A stretch of DNA of 64,000 nucleotides from Chlamydiia bacterium (lineage in GTDB: Bacteria; Chlamydiota; Chlamydiia; Chlamydiales; GCA-2402025), in assembly GCA_022601395.1 (NCBI GenBank), contig JAJACS010000002.1, positions 122,945 to 186,944 of the forward strand, given 5' to 3'. The position numbers were made by a program, and so were the translations under genes. The first letter of the stretch is position 1, and each line of letters begins with the position of its first letter. Under the pieces are notes generated by a model. That model was not told the origin of the DNA. It ran no database searches and worked only from the letters and a program-made list of their open reading frames with translations. Positions 7,773 through 16,118 of the stretch are shown piece after piece.

Positions 7773-7781
7773 TGCTACAAT
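7773..7781 (+). promoter_or_regulatory. Extended -10 promoter of the DEAD-box helicase gene
   Basis: TGCTACAAT is an extended -10 element (TGn plus TACAAT) about 30 bases before the ATG at 7812. No convincing -35 hexamer lies 16-18 bases upstream, which is tolerated with an extended -10. Confidence 0.4.
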
Positions 7782-7811
7782 CTAGCCGAAATTATTTTGG
7801 AGCAACACTAT

Positions 7812-9149
7812 ATGTCTACGGATACATTTGATTCACTTGGCCTTTCTGCTGAAATTCTGCGCGCTGTTGCAGATCGTGGTTATACGAAGCCGACTCCTAT
7901 ACAGGCACAAGCGATTCCTGTGGTCCTTGAGGGTCATGACATTATGGGTGGTGCTCAGACAGGTACTGGAAAAACGGCAGGTTTTACCCTTCCTCTTCTT
8001 GAGCGTCTAAGTGGTAAGAAGCTATATAGGGGACAACGTCCTGTAAGAGCTCTTATCCTAACTCCTACCCGTGAGCTAGCAGCTCAGGTGGGTGAGAGTA
8101 TCGATACTTATGGGAAGCACCTGCACCTAAAATCTACTGTGATCTTTGGCGGCGTGAGTATCAACCCGCAAATCATGAAGCTTAAAAAAGGTGTTGATAT
8201 TGTTGTTTCCACACCAGGAAGACTTCTTGATCATGTGAACCAGAAGACAATAGATTTATCACAAGTTGAGATTCTTGTACTTGATGAAGCAGACCGTATG
8301 CTGGACATGGGTTTTATCCATGATGTTCGTAAGATTCTAAAACTGCTCCCAAGTAAAAGACAAAACTTACTGTTCTCAGCAACATTTTCAAATGAAATAA
8401 AAAAGTTTGCTGATAGCCTTTTGAATTCACCTGTGCTTGTAGAAGTGGCTCGCCGCAATACAGCATCTGAGCAGGTTGAGCAGCTCATACACCCTGTTGA
8501 TAGAGTAAACAAATCCAAACTGCTTTCTCACTTGATTATTTCAGAGAGGTGGAAGCAAGTGCTTGTATTCACAAGAACAAAGCACGGAGCCAATAGGCTC
8601 TCTCAGCATCTTGAAAAAGATGGAATCACATCAGCTGCAATTCATGGGAACAAAAGCCAAAATGCACGCACGCAGGCGCTCGCGAACTTTAAGAATGGGA
8701 ATGTCCGCGTTCTTGTTGCGACAGATATTGCAGCAAGAGGGCTTGATATTGATCAGCTGCCACATGTTGTGAATTTTGAACTTCCTAGTGTTCCAGAAGA
8801 TTATGTGCACCGGATTGGCCGCACTGGAAGAGCTGGTTGCGAAGGAGAAGCTATGTCACTTGTTTGTATCGATGAACATAAGCTGCTCAAAGACATCGAG
8901 CGTTTGATTAAACGTAAGCTTCCACAAAAGGTTATTCCAGGGTTCGAACCAAATCCATCGATTAAAGCGGAGCCAATTCAAAAAAGAAGAGGTGGTGGTA
9001 GGCCCGGCGGCAAGCCTAGTGATTCATCTAAAAGTTCTTATCCTAAGAAGGGATCTGGATCGCGCGGTAAGAATTTCTCTTCAAAGCCTGGTAAGGGACA
9101 ATCAAACAGAAGAGGTTCTTCACAAGGGTTTCGCAGAAGAGCTAAATAG
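7812..9149 (+). CDS. DEAD-box ATP-dependent RNA helicase, RhlE-like
   Basis: A 445-residue helicase with all superfamily 2 motifs in order: the Q motif ([13 protein letters not shown]), AQTGTGKT (I), PTRELAAQ (Ia), TPGRLLDH (Ib), DEAD (II), SATF (III), [10 protein letters not shown] (IV), [13 protein letters not shown] (V) and [10 protein letters not shown] (VI). It unwinds RNA duplexes, typically in ribosome assembly or mRNA decay. The last 75 residues form a basic Gly/Ser/Lys/Arg-rich tail typical of RhlE-type proteins. ATG 7812 is chosen because GGAG lies nine bases upstream; a TTG at 7797 is in frame but would overlap that site. The gene is single, with its own promoter. Confidence 0.92.
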   Translation: MSTDTFDSLGLSAEILRAVADRGYTKPTPIQAQAIPVVLEGHDIMGGAQTGTGKTAGFTLPLLERLSGKKLYRGQRPVRALILTPTRELAAQVGESIDTYGKHLHLKSTVIFGGVSINPQIMKLKKGVDIVVSTPGRLLDHVNQKTIDLSQVEILVLDEADRMLDMGFIHDVRKILKLLPSKRQNLLFSATFSNEIKKFADSLLNSPVLVEVARRNTASEQVEQLIHPVDRVNKSKLLSHLIISERWKQVLVFTRTKHGANRLSQHLEKDGITSAAIHGNKSQNARTQALANFKNGNVRVLVATDIAARGLDIDQLPHVVNFELPSVPEDYVHRIGRTGRAGCEGEAMSLVCIDEHKLLKDIERLIKRKLPQKVIPGFEPNPSIKAEPIQKRRGGGRPGGKPSDSSKSSYPKKGSGSRGKNFSSKPGKGQSNRRGSSQGFRRRAK

Positions 9150-9157
9150 TGATTAGA

Positions 9158-10429
9158 TTAATAGTCGCTGTGACTTCTCTGGTATGTTCTACCCCACTCA
9201 ATAGATCGGTATCTAATCTCATCTTTTGAGATGTCGTGATCTTCAAGGGCTTTGATTCCTGCATCGATGCTGTCAGCTTTCAACATTTCTATGAAAAAGT
9301 TAATGACATATCTACCGCAGTTATATCCATCTTTTTGATGTTCTCTTTGAATATAACGAACTGTGACCTTGTCACCTTTGTCAAAATAGTTTTTCTTTAT
9401 GTTAGGAACAAGCGTTTTGAAAGAAAGATTGCGATCATCGGCTTCACCAAACGGTTCGTAGCAGACGATTGTTTTTGTATCAAAGTCTATAAAAACACCG
9501 TTATAGTGATTAACAAGGTGCACTGAAAGTGCCATCGCACCTTTTTTAGGATGTCCGTTTTGAGCTTCTTGCTTGAATGCTTCATCGATACTTTTTGTTC
9601 TTATTGTTTGATATCGTTTTTGATTTAAATGTTCAACGTCTGTACGAGCAGTAACAAAGTGAGGATACTCTTCTTTTGATTTGGACTTCTTGATAAATAG
9701 ACGTACAACGTCTGTTAAAACAGTATGATGAAGATAGCCTTTTCGAATGAGATTTATATGGGAAGGCTGTTCCATTAGATTAGGTGTTTTCTTACTAGTT
9801 TTTGCTACTGCTGCATCTGCTTTTCTAACGGCAACTTCTCGCGTATCTGTATCCTTTATGACATGCTCAGGGATTACAAGGACAATGTCATCGTCTTCTT
9901 CAGAAGAAGTGCTTGATGTATCAGATGGAGTAGGAGAAACTCTTGGTGCTGCTCCACGTGCGCTTTCTGCTAAGCCTGTTGTAGAGCCTGCAGTAACTTC
10001 GTCTTGTGATTTTGTAGAAGAAGGTGCTTTTTTCTGAATCTTCGTTTTTTTTCTTTTTTGTTGAGTAGGAGTCTTTGTTTCTTCCTTGTCAGTCGTAGTA
10101 GGGGTGGGCACTCTTGCTAGAGCGTCATCGCTATCATTTTTTACGTGGTATTTATGTTCGGATCTATATGCGTTTGAAAAAACGTAAGCAATAAGAGGCA
10201 TTACCACCGTTATATAGGAGAGTATTTTTATGGTGGACTTAAAGATGTGAGAAAAATCCCAGTGACCTTTTTTTAGAACAACAACTTCATGCCCATGAAA
10301 ATCATAGCCCTCTACGGTTGCGTAGGTAGGATTTAGGGACAGGTAGCTATCGCAAAAATTAGCGAAAAGATCTTTTGTAGAGCCATTCGGGTCGTAGACC
10401 GGAATATTTGACTGAAGTGGTGTTACCAT
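9158..10429 (-). CDS. Adenain-like clan CE cysteine protease with N-terminal membrane anchor (candidate effector)
   Basis: A 423-residue protein in three parts. Residues 66-84 form one membrane segment (TIKILSYITVVMPLIAYVF). Residues about 100-215 are a disordered Thr/Ser/Lys-rich linker with an acidic SSEEDDD run. Residues about 225-410 form the protease domain. The catalytic pattern is visible: His308 (NHYNGVFIDF), Glu325 in CYEPFG, Gln365 and Cys371 in QKDGYNCGRY. The His-Glu-Cys triad with EPFG is closest to adenovirus protease; Ulp1/SENP and ChlaDub enzymes have Asp there. Clan CE enzymes of intracellular bacteria often remove ubiquitin or Ub-like modifiers or acetylate host proteins. 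Activity here is inferred. The upstream region is AT-rich, with an extended -10 (TGCTATAAT, minus strand, 10454-10462). Confidence 0.75.
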   Translation of the reverse strand: MVTPLQSNIPVYDPNGSTKDLFANFCDSYLSLNPTYATVEGYDFHGHEVVVLKKGHWDFSHIFKSTIKILSYITVVMPLIAYVFSNAYRSEHKYHVKNDSDDALARVPTPTTTDKEETKTPTQQKRKKTKIQKKAPSSTKSQDEVTAGSTTGLAESARGAAPRVSPTPSDTSSTSSEEDDDIVLVIPEHVIKDTDTREVAVRKADAAVAKTSKKTPNLMEQPSHINLIRKGYLHHTVLTDVVRLFIKKSKSKEEYPHFVTARTDVEHLNQKRYQTIRTKSIDEAFKQEAQNGHPKKGAMALSVHLVNHYNGVFIDFDTKTIVCYEPFGEADDRNLSFKTLVPNIKKNYFDKGDKVTVRYIQREHQKDGYNCGRYVINFFIEMLKADSIDAGIKALEDHDISKDEIRYRSIEWGRTYQRSHSDY

Positions 10430-10550
10430 ATAATTACCCTTAATTTAAGGATGATTATAGCATAAAAATCACTTTTAGAAGATTCTTAAAATTATTCATA
10501 TAATGAACGTGTACAAATAAAAATATAATTATATGTATTTTTGTAGATTT

Positions 10551-12059
10551 CTAGATGCCTAATGCATGTGCTCTATCGAAGTGTGCATTATGTGTCACTC
10601 TGATCCTTTCTGCGTAGCTCTCAGCGTAAGCCTCAATCATCTCTCTATTCAGCTCTGCTTCTGTGAACTTAGTGAAGGCTGCGCGTTTGGCTTCTCTTGT
10701 GTCTTCATCAGTTGCAGCGGCAGCTCTTGCAGTGGCTCCTGCCATCTCTTCAAAGAATCTTAGCTGGTACCTTAGACCATTATAATGCTCTGATCGCATG
10801 GATTGATAAGGTCTATCTGGATGGATAGATGATTTCTTGCGTGATCCAATCATCGGCTTATACTCTTGATGCATTCTTCTAGTTGAGGAGATCACTTTTA
10901 CTGGTTCAACTTCACCTGTTCCATCTGCTGCTGCTGGAGCTCCATTTGGATGCTCAAACTGCGCTGCTTTGTAACCTTTAATGAATTCTACAAGGTGCGG
11001 GTACTTAGCTATTGGATGGCCTGATGGGTTATACACATAGATTTCACGACTCTTCTTGTCTACATAAAGTCCGAAGGCTTGCTCTTTTTGTGAGAAAGCT
11101 CCTTTGTGTCTTCTTTTTGCTATAACAGGAAGATATACATAGTCTGTTGTTGGATCATGTAATTTAAATCTTGCCTCGACATCAGGTGCACTCAACTGCT
11201 GCTCTACTGTAGCGCTCATTGTAGCATCAGGCATTGTGATGGCACCTTCTTTAGAGAAGTTTGTTGTAGCATTAAGAACAGGAAGTATTGAAGTACCTTC
11301 CGGTCTAGATTCATGAGCAAGCCTCATGAAAGTGTTTGCAGAGAGTTCGAAATTTTCAGGGTAGCGGCTCTTTGTTGCAACATCTGCATGAACTGGAGCT
11401 TCTAGTTCCCTTGCCATTTCAAGAGCTACTGGATGCAGACCCTTTTGGCTTTCTAATATACGCTCTCGTTTAAGGCGCGCTTCATCAGGAATGGTGTCTA
11501 TAAATGTGTGAGCATTTTCATGAGGATGTCTGAATGCAATTCTTACATCTTTCATGAAATCATGCTGTACGTACTTTGGCGGTTTTCCGTCTTTTGAATA
11601 AATAGGAATACTTGGTCCACCTCTAAGAGGATGCATTTCATGATCTCTTAGCGCTTGCGTATCTTTTTCGCCTCTTACTTTGTAAGTAATGGGAACTGCA
11701 CGATCTGCAAGAGGAATGTTCACTTCTGAAAAATTACCGTCTGAAAGATCAGTCCCATTTCCTGGTCCTCTGGCTGCTTCCATCGACGCTGTAAAGACGT
11801 TTTGGATCGAAGGGATCAGCTTTTCCCAGTGGTCACTTGTTAAAGAATGATACTTCTGCTTTCCTTCTTGAACACTAGTGATACGAAGCCAGTAAGGTTT
11901 TCCGTTCATCGTTACAGCTTTTACGCCTGAATAGGGACTTTTTGCTGTTTTTGTCATCTGGATATGCGGGTTCACGTGCGTTCCGTCTGGGAGGTAGAAC
12001 CCATCGGTTGGCGCCTTTGCAGACCTTGTGAGTGTGATGTCCGGACGAGGTGAACTCAT
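10551..12059 (-). CDS. Unknown protein with a degenerate clan CE protease-like C-terminal half
   Basis: A 502-residue protein without signal peptide or membrane segment. Its N-terminal 290 residues match nothing I know. Residues about 300-440 parallel the neighbouring protease. AFGLYVDKKSREIYVYNPSG aligns with HYNGVFIDF...VCYEPFG, and EHYNGLRYQLRFFEEM aligns with DGYNCGRYVINFFIEM. In this alignment the catalytic His, Glu and Cys become Ala328, Asn344 and Gly428, so it would be a pseudoenzyme. The C-terminal 60 residues are Ala/Glu-rich helix. It lies 121 bases upstream of the protease, on the same strand, and probably has its own promoter. The relationship was seen by eye, over about 35 aligned positions. 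Confidence 0.6.
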   Translation of the reverse strand: MSSPRPDITLTRSAKAPTDGFYLPDGTHVNPHIQMTKTAKSPYSGVKAVTMNGKPYWLRITSVQEGKQKYHSLTSDHWEKLIPSIQNVFTASMEAARGPGNGTDLSDGNFSEVNIPLADRAVPITYKVRGEKDTQALRDHEMHPLRGGPSIPIYSKDGKPPKYVQHDFMKDVRIAFRHPHENAHTFIDTIPDEARLKRERILESQKGLHPVALEMARELEAPVHADVATKSRYPENFELSANTFMRLAHESRPEGTSILPVLNATTNFSKEGAITMPDATMSATVEQQLSAPDVEARFKLHDPTTDYVYLPVIAKRRHKGAFSQKEQAFGLYVDKKSREIYVYNPSGHPIAKYPHLVEFIKGYKAAQFEHPNGAPAAADGTGEVEPVKVISSTRRMHQEYKPMIGSRKKSSIHPDRPYQSMRSEHYNGLRYQLRFFEEMAGATARAAAATDEDTREAKRAAFTKFTEAELNREMIEAYAESYAERIRVTHNAHFDRAHALGI

Positions 12060-12087
12060 TTTACCGCTTTTTTTTAATTATTATAAT

Positions 12088-12115
12088 AATAATTATACCA
12101 TTAATGGCATTAATG
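12088..12115 (-). promoter_or_regulatory. Candidate promoter with tandem CATTAATG palindromes
   Basis: Upstream of the gene starting at 12059 the minus strand has TATAAT (12097-12092) preceded immediately by two copies of the palindrome CATTAATG (12106-12099 and 12115-12108), one base apart. They lie just upstream of the -10 box, toward where a -35 box would be, so a regulator binding there could control transcription. No -35 match is evident. Confidence 0.3.
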
Positions 12116-12268
12116 TATCAATTTTTATTTTAATTTAGTTGAGTCGTAAGCTGTTGGTAATCAAGGGCTGAGGTGAGATTTTTTCATTGCATCCTCAACA
12201 AAGATTGACTACTCTCTATGGGTATAAGTCGCTAATTTTTGTAATATTCTAATAGTAAGAGGTTTAAG

Positions 12269-13615
12269 ATGTATAAGAGGCAGAGTGTCAATCGGGTGGC
12301 AAAAAGGCTCAATCAGGTGGCGGAAGACGAAAGAGTGCTCTCAGACGTAGCTGTCGATAGCCGAAAGTGCTCCGAAAATGCGCTTTTTATTGCCACTCGA
12401 GGAGATCGAGTAGATGGGCACAGCTTCCTAAAGAACGCTAAAGAGAAAGGAGCGATAGCTGCTGTTGTCTCTAAAGACTATAGTGGAGAAGACTTTGGCC
12501 TTTCTCTTATCAAGGTCGATGATCCACTACTTGCGATGCAAGATCTGGCTATGGGAATGATTAAAGACTATAGCCCATTTGTTGTTGCGATCACAGGATC
12601 TGTTGGCAAAACAACAACAAAAGAGTTCCTCTACACTTTGGTAAAAGAGCGTTACAATGTTTCTAAAACAATCAGTAGCTATAATGGTCAAATAGGTCTT
12701 CCTTTAAGTATTTTAAATGCTGATGAAGATGCAGAAATGCTCATTCTAGAGATGGGGATTAGCCATCCTTTTGAAATGGATACCTTAATTGAAATTGCAC
12801 CTCCACAAATTGCAATTCTTGGAAGAGTTGCAGAAGCTCACCTCGGTCATTTTGATTCCCTTGAACACCTAGCTTCGGAAAAGGCTAAAATTTTTAACTC
12901 AAAACATCTGCGTATGGGTTTTGTACATGAGAGTAACATGAAATTCTCATGTATTAAAGAGAACCATATCTTTAAAAAATATACCTATGGGTCAGTGAAT
13001 TCCGACTACTATTTATCTGCAAAAGAACAGCACGTTGATCTTACAGATAAAGTAAAAGAAGAGAAAATTTCCTTTACTCTTCCCTTTTCTGAGACGCACT
13101 TTCAGGAGAACTTTTTGGCATCTGCTATTGTTGCAAGCTACCTCAACATGCCTTGGTCAAGTATAAGAAAAAGAGCGCAACTGCTAAAGCCTTTTAAGCA
13201 TCGCTTTGAGAAAAAAATGATCGAGGATGTTCTTTATATCGACGATACCTATAACTGCAATCCTTTGAACTTAGAAGTGGGACTCAAAAACATTCCTAAA
13301 AGAGGCGCAAACAGCAAAGTATTTGCTGTTGTTGGTGAGATGAGGGAGCTTGGAGAAAACTCAAAAAGAGCGCATGAATCCCTTGGTGAGATAGCACTTG
13401 ATTATGTGGATGAGCTCTTTTGTTTCGGAGAAGAGTCGTACCCTCTTTATCAAGTGTTTCATGCAAAAAACAGCTCCGCAATTCATACTTTAGAAAAGAG
13501 TGCCATCTATCAAGTTCTAAAAGACAAAGTAAGTCCTGGCGATGTTGTGTACCTTAAAGGCGGTAATGCAAACAAACTTTGGGAAATTCTAGATATGCTT
13601 ATGGAAAAAGTATGA
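12269..13615 (+). CDS. murF: UDP-MurNAc-tripeptide--D-Ala-D-Ala ligase MurF
   Basis: A 448-residue Mur ligase, normal for MurF. It has the N-terminal substrate domain signature (VAVDSRKCSENALFIATRG and DGHSFLKNAKEKGAIAAVV), the ATP loop ITGSVGKTTTKEF near residues 112-124, and the central EMGISHPFEMD. The C-terminal domain contains DDTYNCNPLN and GEMRELGE. It adds D-Ala-D-Ala to the UDP-muramyl tripeptide in the cytoplasm. AGAGG precedes the ATG by about six bases. First gene of the murein/division cluster, as in Chlamydia (murF-mraY-murD-nlpD-ftsW-murG-murC). The N-terminus reads MYKRQ; see the rejected list for why this is not taken as adapter contamination. Confidence 0.95.
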   Translation: MYKRQSVNRVAKRLNQVAEDERVLSDVAVDSRKCSENALFIATRGDRVDGHSFLKNAKEKGAIAAVVSKDYSGEDFGLSLIKVDDPLLAMQDLAMGMIKDYSPFVVAITGSVGKTTTKEFLYTLVKERYNVSKTISSYNGQIGLPLSILNADEDAEMLILEMGISHPFEMDTLIEIAPPQIAILGRVAEAHLGHFDSLEHLASEKAKIFNSKHLRMGFVHESNMKFSCIKENHIFKKYTYGSVNSDYYLSAKEQHVDLTDKVKEEKISFTLPFSETHFQENFLASAIVASYLNMPWSSIRKRAQLLKPFKHRFEKKMIEDVLYIDDTYNCNPLNLEVGLKNIPKRGANSKVFAVVGEMRELGENSKRAHESLGEIALDYVDELFCFGEESYPLYQVFHAKNSSAIHTLEKSAIYQVLKDKVSPGDVVYLKGGNANKLWEILDMLMEKV

Positions 13616-13674
13616 TTCACTTTTTCTGATTACTTTTGTATCATCGCGTCCTTAAGCTTGAGACTACGGATGCG

Positions 13675-14883
13675 ATGTTAATTAGTTTACTTCAGTTTTT
13701 AGGGGATCTTTTTTCTTTTAAGGTTCCAAGTGTTTTTACCTACTACTCTACAAGAATGATCCTGTCAGCTTTACTGTCATTATTTTTGACCGTTTTTCTT
13801 GGCCCTTACTGCATTTTAAAACTTTACAACTTAAAGACGGGGCAGTCCATCCGTGTTTCTGATTGTCCTCTTCTTGCAAAACTACATGAAAAGAAAAAGC
13901 ATACTCCAACAATGGGTGGAATATTGATGCTTTTTTCTATTACCGTTTCCCTTCTTTGTTTCATGGATATCACATCGATCTTCACAGTCATTCTTTTGTT
14001 TGCGACCATTGTGCTTGGCGGAATTGGAATGATCGATGACTACTTAAAGATGAAACATAAAAATGCAAAAGGTTTGCCAGGTAGAATTAAGCTCATTATG
14101 CAACTTTCTCTTTCTATACTCATCGCTCTTTATCTTTTAGTGCCGGGGTTTGCAAACGCCATTGCTACAAAGTCTGCACTAAAACCGCCAAGTGCAAAAG
14201 AATATCAGATGGAAAAATCAAAAGAGCCAGAGCACTTTTCGCTGAAAGAGTACCAAAGCATTTATTACCTTCCCTTTATGAAGTCACCGTTTTTTGTTGT
14301 TTCAGGCGCTGGAATGCTGATAGCTCTTTTTATTACGGCGTTTGTAATAACAGGGGCTTCGAATGCCGTGAACTTATCAGATGGTTTAGATGGACTTGCA
14401 CCAGGCCTTATTATGATGGTCTCAGCTGTCTTGGCTCTGTTTGCTTTTCTATCAAACCATGTATATTTCGCAAAATATCTGAATATTCTCTACATAGATA
14501 GCAGTGGAGAAATTGGCATTTTTTTATCGGCGATCTTTGGAGCGAATCTTGGATTTTTATGGTTTAACTCTCACCCTGCGCAAGTCTTCATGGGAGATAC
14601 AGGCTCTTTATCTCTCGGGGGATTGCTTGGGATATGTGCGGTATTACTGCGCCGCGAATTTTTGTTTGCTTTGATCGGAGGGGTATTTGTAATCGAAGCA
14701 CTTTCTGTGATCTTGCAAGTGTTAAGTTATAAGCTACGAAACAAAAAGCGTATCTTTCTCTGCGCACCGATACACCATCACTTTGAGTACAAAGGGTGGC
14801 ATGAGACAAAAGTTGTCGCAAGATTTTGGATTGTAGGTCTGCTCCTTGCAGTGATTGGAATTGCATCCCTTAAATTCCAGTAG
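13675..14883 (+). CDS. mraY: Phospho-MurNAc-pentapeptide transferase MraY
   Basis: A 402-residue integral membrane enzyme with about ten hydrophobic segments. MraY signatures are present: KKHTPTMGGILML, the catalytic GMIDDYLKMKHKNAKGL, NAVNLSDGLDGLAPGL, FMGDTGSLSLGG and the histidine triad in PIHHHFEYKGWHE. It moves phospho-MurNAc-pentapeptide onto undecaprenyl phosphate, forming lipid I. A loop insertion around residues 155-200 (KPPSAKEYQMEKSKEPEH region) makes it longer than E. coli MraY (360 aa). ATG 13675 is chosen; the frame extends to a TTG at 13636 with no support. It lies 59 bases after murF. Confidence 0.95.
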   Translation: MLISLLQFLGDLFSFKVPSVFTYYSTRMILSALLSLFLTVFLGPYCILKLYNLKTGQSIRVSDCPLLAKLHEKKKHTPTMGGILMLFSITVSLLCFMDITSIFTVILLFATIVLGGIGMIDDYLKMKHKNAKGLPGRIKLIMQLSLSILIALYLLVPGFANAIATKSALKPPSAKEYQMEKSKEPEHFSLKEYQSIYYLPFMKSPFFVVSGAGMLIALFITAFVITGASNAVNLSDGLDGLAPGLIMMVSAVLALFAFLSNHVYFAKYLNILYIDSSGEIGIFLSAIFGANLGFLWFNSHPAQVFMGDTGSLSLGGLLGICAVLLRREFLFALIGGVFVIEALSVILQVLSYKLRNKKRIFLCAPIHHHFEYKGWHETKVVARFWIVGLLLAVIGIASLKFQ

Positions 14884-14888
14884 GCTTT

Positions 14889-16118
14889 ATGGAAAAAAAA
14901 GCTCTTATCTTGGGTCTTGGTATAAGTGGTACGGCAGCAAAAGACTTTCTTGAAAGTAGAGGTTACCTCGTTTATCTCATTGATAACAAACATGACAAGC
15001 ACCTCAGTATCGATCTTGTTAAATCTGTTGATTTAGCAGTAGTCTCTCCTGGCGTTCCAAGAGAAAACTCTTTTTATAAGCTGATTTGCAAGTATGCAAA
15101 AAACTTTGTTGGCGAAGCAGAGCTCGGTCTTTCTAACATCAGCAAAGATGATAAAGATACAAGAGTAATTGCTGTTACTGGTACGAATGGAAAAACAACA
15201 CTGTGTTTGTTTCTTGAGCATCTCCTATCTGCTAAAGCTCTTGGTAATGTTGGGATCCCTTTTACGCGCTATTTTGAGATGCAAGAAAGAAGGGAAACAA
15301 TCATTGCAGAGCTCAGCTCCTTTCAGCTTGAAACGCTTAGATCAAAAGTTTTTGACGCAGCAATTATAACAAACATCACACCAGATCATTTAGATCGTTA
15401 CAATAGTTTTGATGAGTATGCACGAGCAAAACTCTCTATTGCAGACTGTATTAAGAAAGGAGGAAAACTTATTCTTCAAAGAGAAGTTTTCTTAAAGTAC
15501 AAAAACGATATTGATCAAAGGGGTATCGATGTGATCTATATTGATGATTTAATGCACGAGTTTCCAAGCGATGATATGGAAAGTCCCATCGGAAAACAGA
15601 GCTATGCGATAGCAAAAGAAATTGCTGGAGAAGCTTTCTCAAGTGTTGTTTTTGATAAGAAGCTCAGGACTTTTAAAAAGCCTTTGCACAGGCTAGAGAG
15701 TTTTGCAAACCTCAAAGAGGTTCGCTTTGTTGATGATAGTAAAGCTACAAATATTGAATCCGTACTCTTTGCTGCGAAAAGTATCCTCGCAAAAAAACAC
15801 ATTATTATGGGAGGATCAGATAAAGGGTTAGATTTCAGTCAGCTTCTTTCTTTAACAAAAGAAGGGGTTGTGGCCATTTATGCAATAGGAGATTGCGCAA
15901 AGAAGATACAATTAGCACTTCAAGAGAAAATACCAGTTACTCTATATAGGAATCTTGAAGAAGCAACGCTTGCTGCTTTTAAGCTTGCAAAACCAAATGA
16001 TGTGGTGCTTTTATCTCCCGGATGCCCAAGTTATGATCAATTTGATAACTTCGAGCATCGAGGAAATGTTTTTAAGCAGTGTGTACATAAAATCCAAAAA
16101 GAGGAATTTTCCAGATGA
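14889..16118 (+). CDS. murD: UDP-N-acetylmuramoyl-L-alanine--D-glutamate ligase MurD
   Basis: A 409-residue Mur ligase. The N-terminal Rossmann domain starts LILGLGISGTAAKDFLESRG, followed by VVSPGVP, the ATP loop VTGTNGKTTLCLF, the central ELSSFQLETL and NITPDHLDRY, and C-terminal DDSKATNIES and LLSPGCPSYDQFDNFEHRG. It adds D-glutamate to UDP-MurNAc-L-Ala. It begins five bases after mraY stops and overlaps the next gene by four bases (ATGA). All catalytic blocks are intact, so the organism should make a peptidoglycan precursor even if it lacks a thick wall. Confidence 0.95.
   Translation: MEKKALILGLGISGTAAKDFLESRGYLVYLIDNKHDKHLSIDLVKSVDLAVVSPGVPRENSFYKLICKYAKNFVGEAELGLSNISKDDKDTRVIAVTGTNGKTTLCLFLEHLLSAKALGNVGIPFTRYFEMQERRETIIAELSSFQLETLRSKVFDAAIITNITPDHLDRYNSFDEYARAKLSIADCIKKGGKLILQREVFLKYKNDIDQRGIDVIYIDDLMHEFPSDDMESPIGKQSYAIAKEIAGEAFSSVVFDKKLRTFKKPLHRLESFANLKEVRFVDDSKATNIESVLFAAKSILAKKHIIMGGSDKGLDFSQLLSLTKEGVVAIYAIGDCAKKIQLALQEKIPVTLYRNLEEATLAAFKLAKPNDVVLLSPGCPSYDQFDNFEHRGNVFKQCVHKIQKEEFSR

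Noticed and set aside
9158..12059. Toxin-antitoxin reading of the protease and the adjacent inactive-looking gene
   Set aside because: Both proteins are large, they are 121 bases apart with separate promoter candidates, and neither resembles known toxin or antitoxin families.
12269..12283. murF begins MYKRQ (ATGTATAAGAGGCAG), similar to the transposase-adapter peptide seen in contaminated assemblies
   Set aside because: The adapter end has GTGTATAAGAGACAG preceded by AGAT. Here two bases differ and the upstream bases (TTAAG) form part of a normal AGAGG ribosome site context. Sequence on both sides is continuous and the MurF N-terminus has the expected length, so chance similarity is more likely; a read-level check would settle it.
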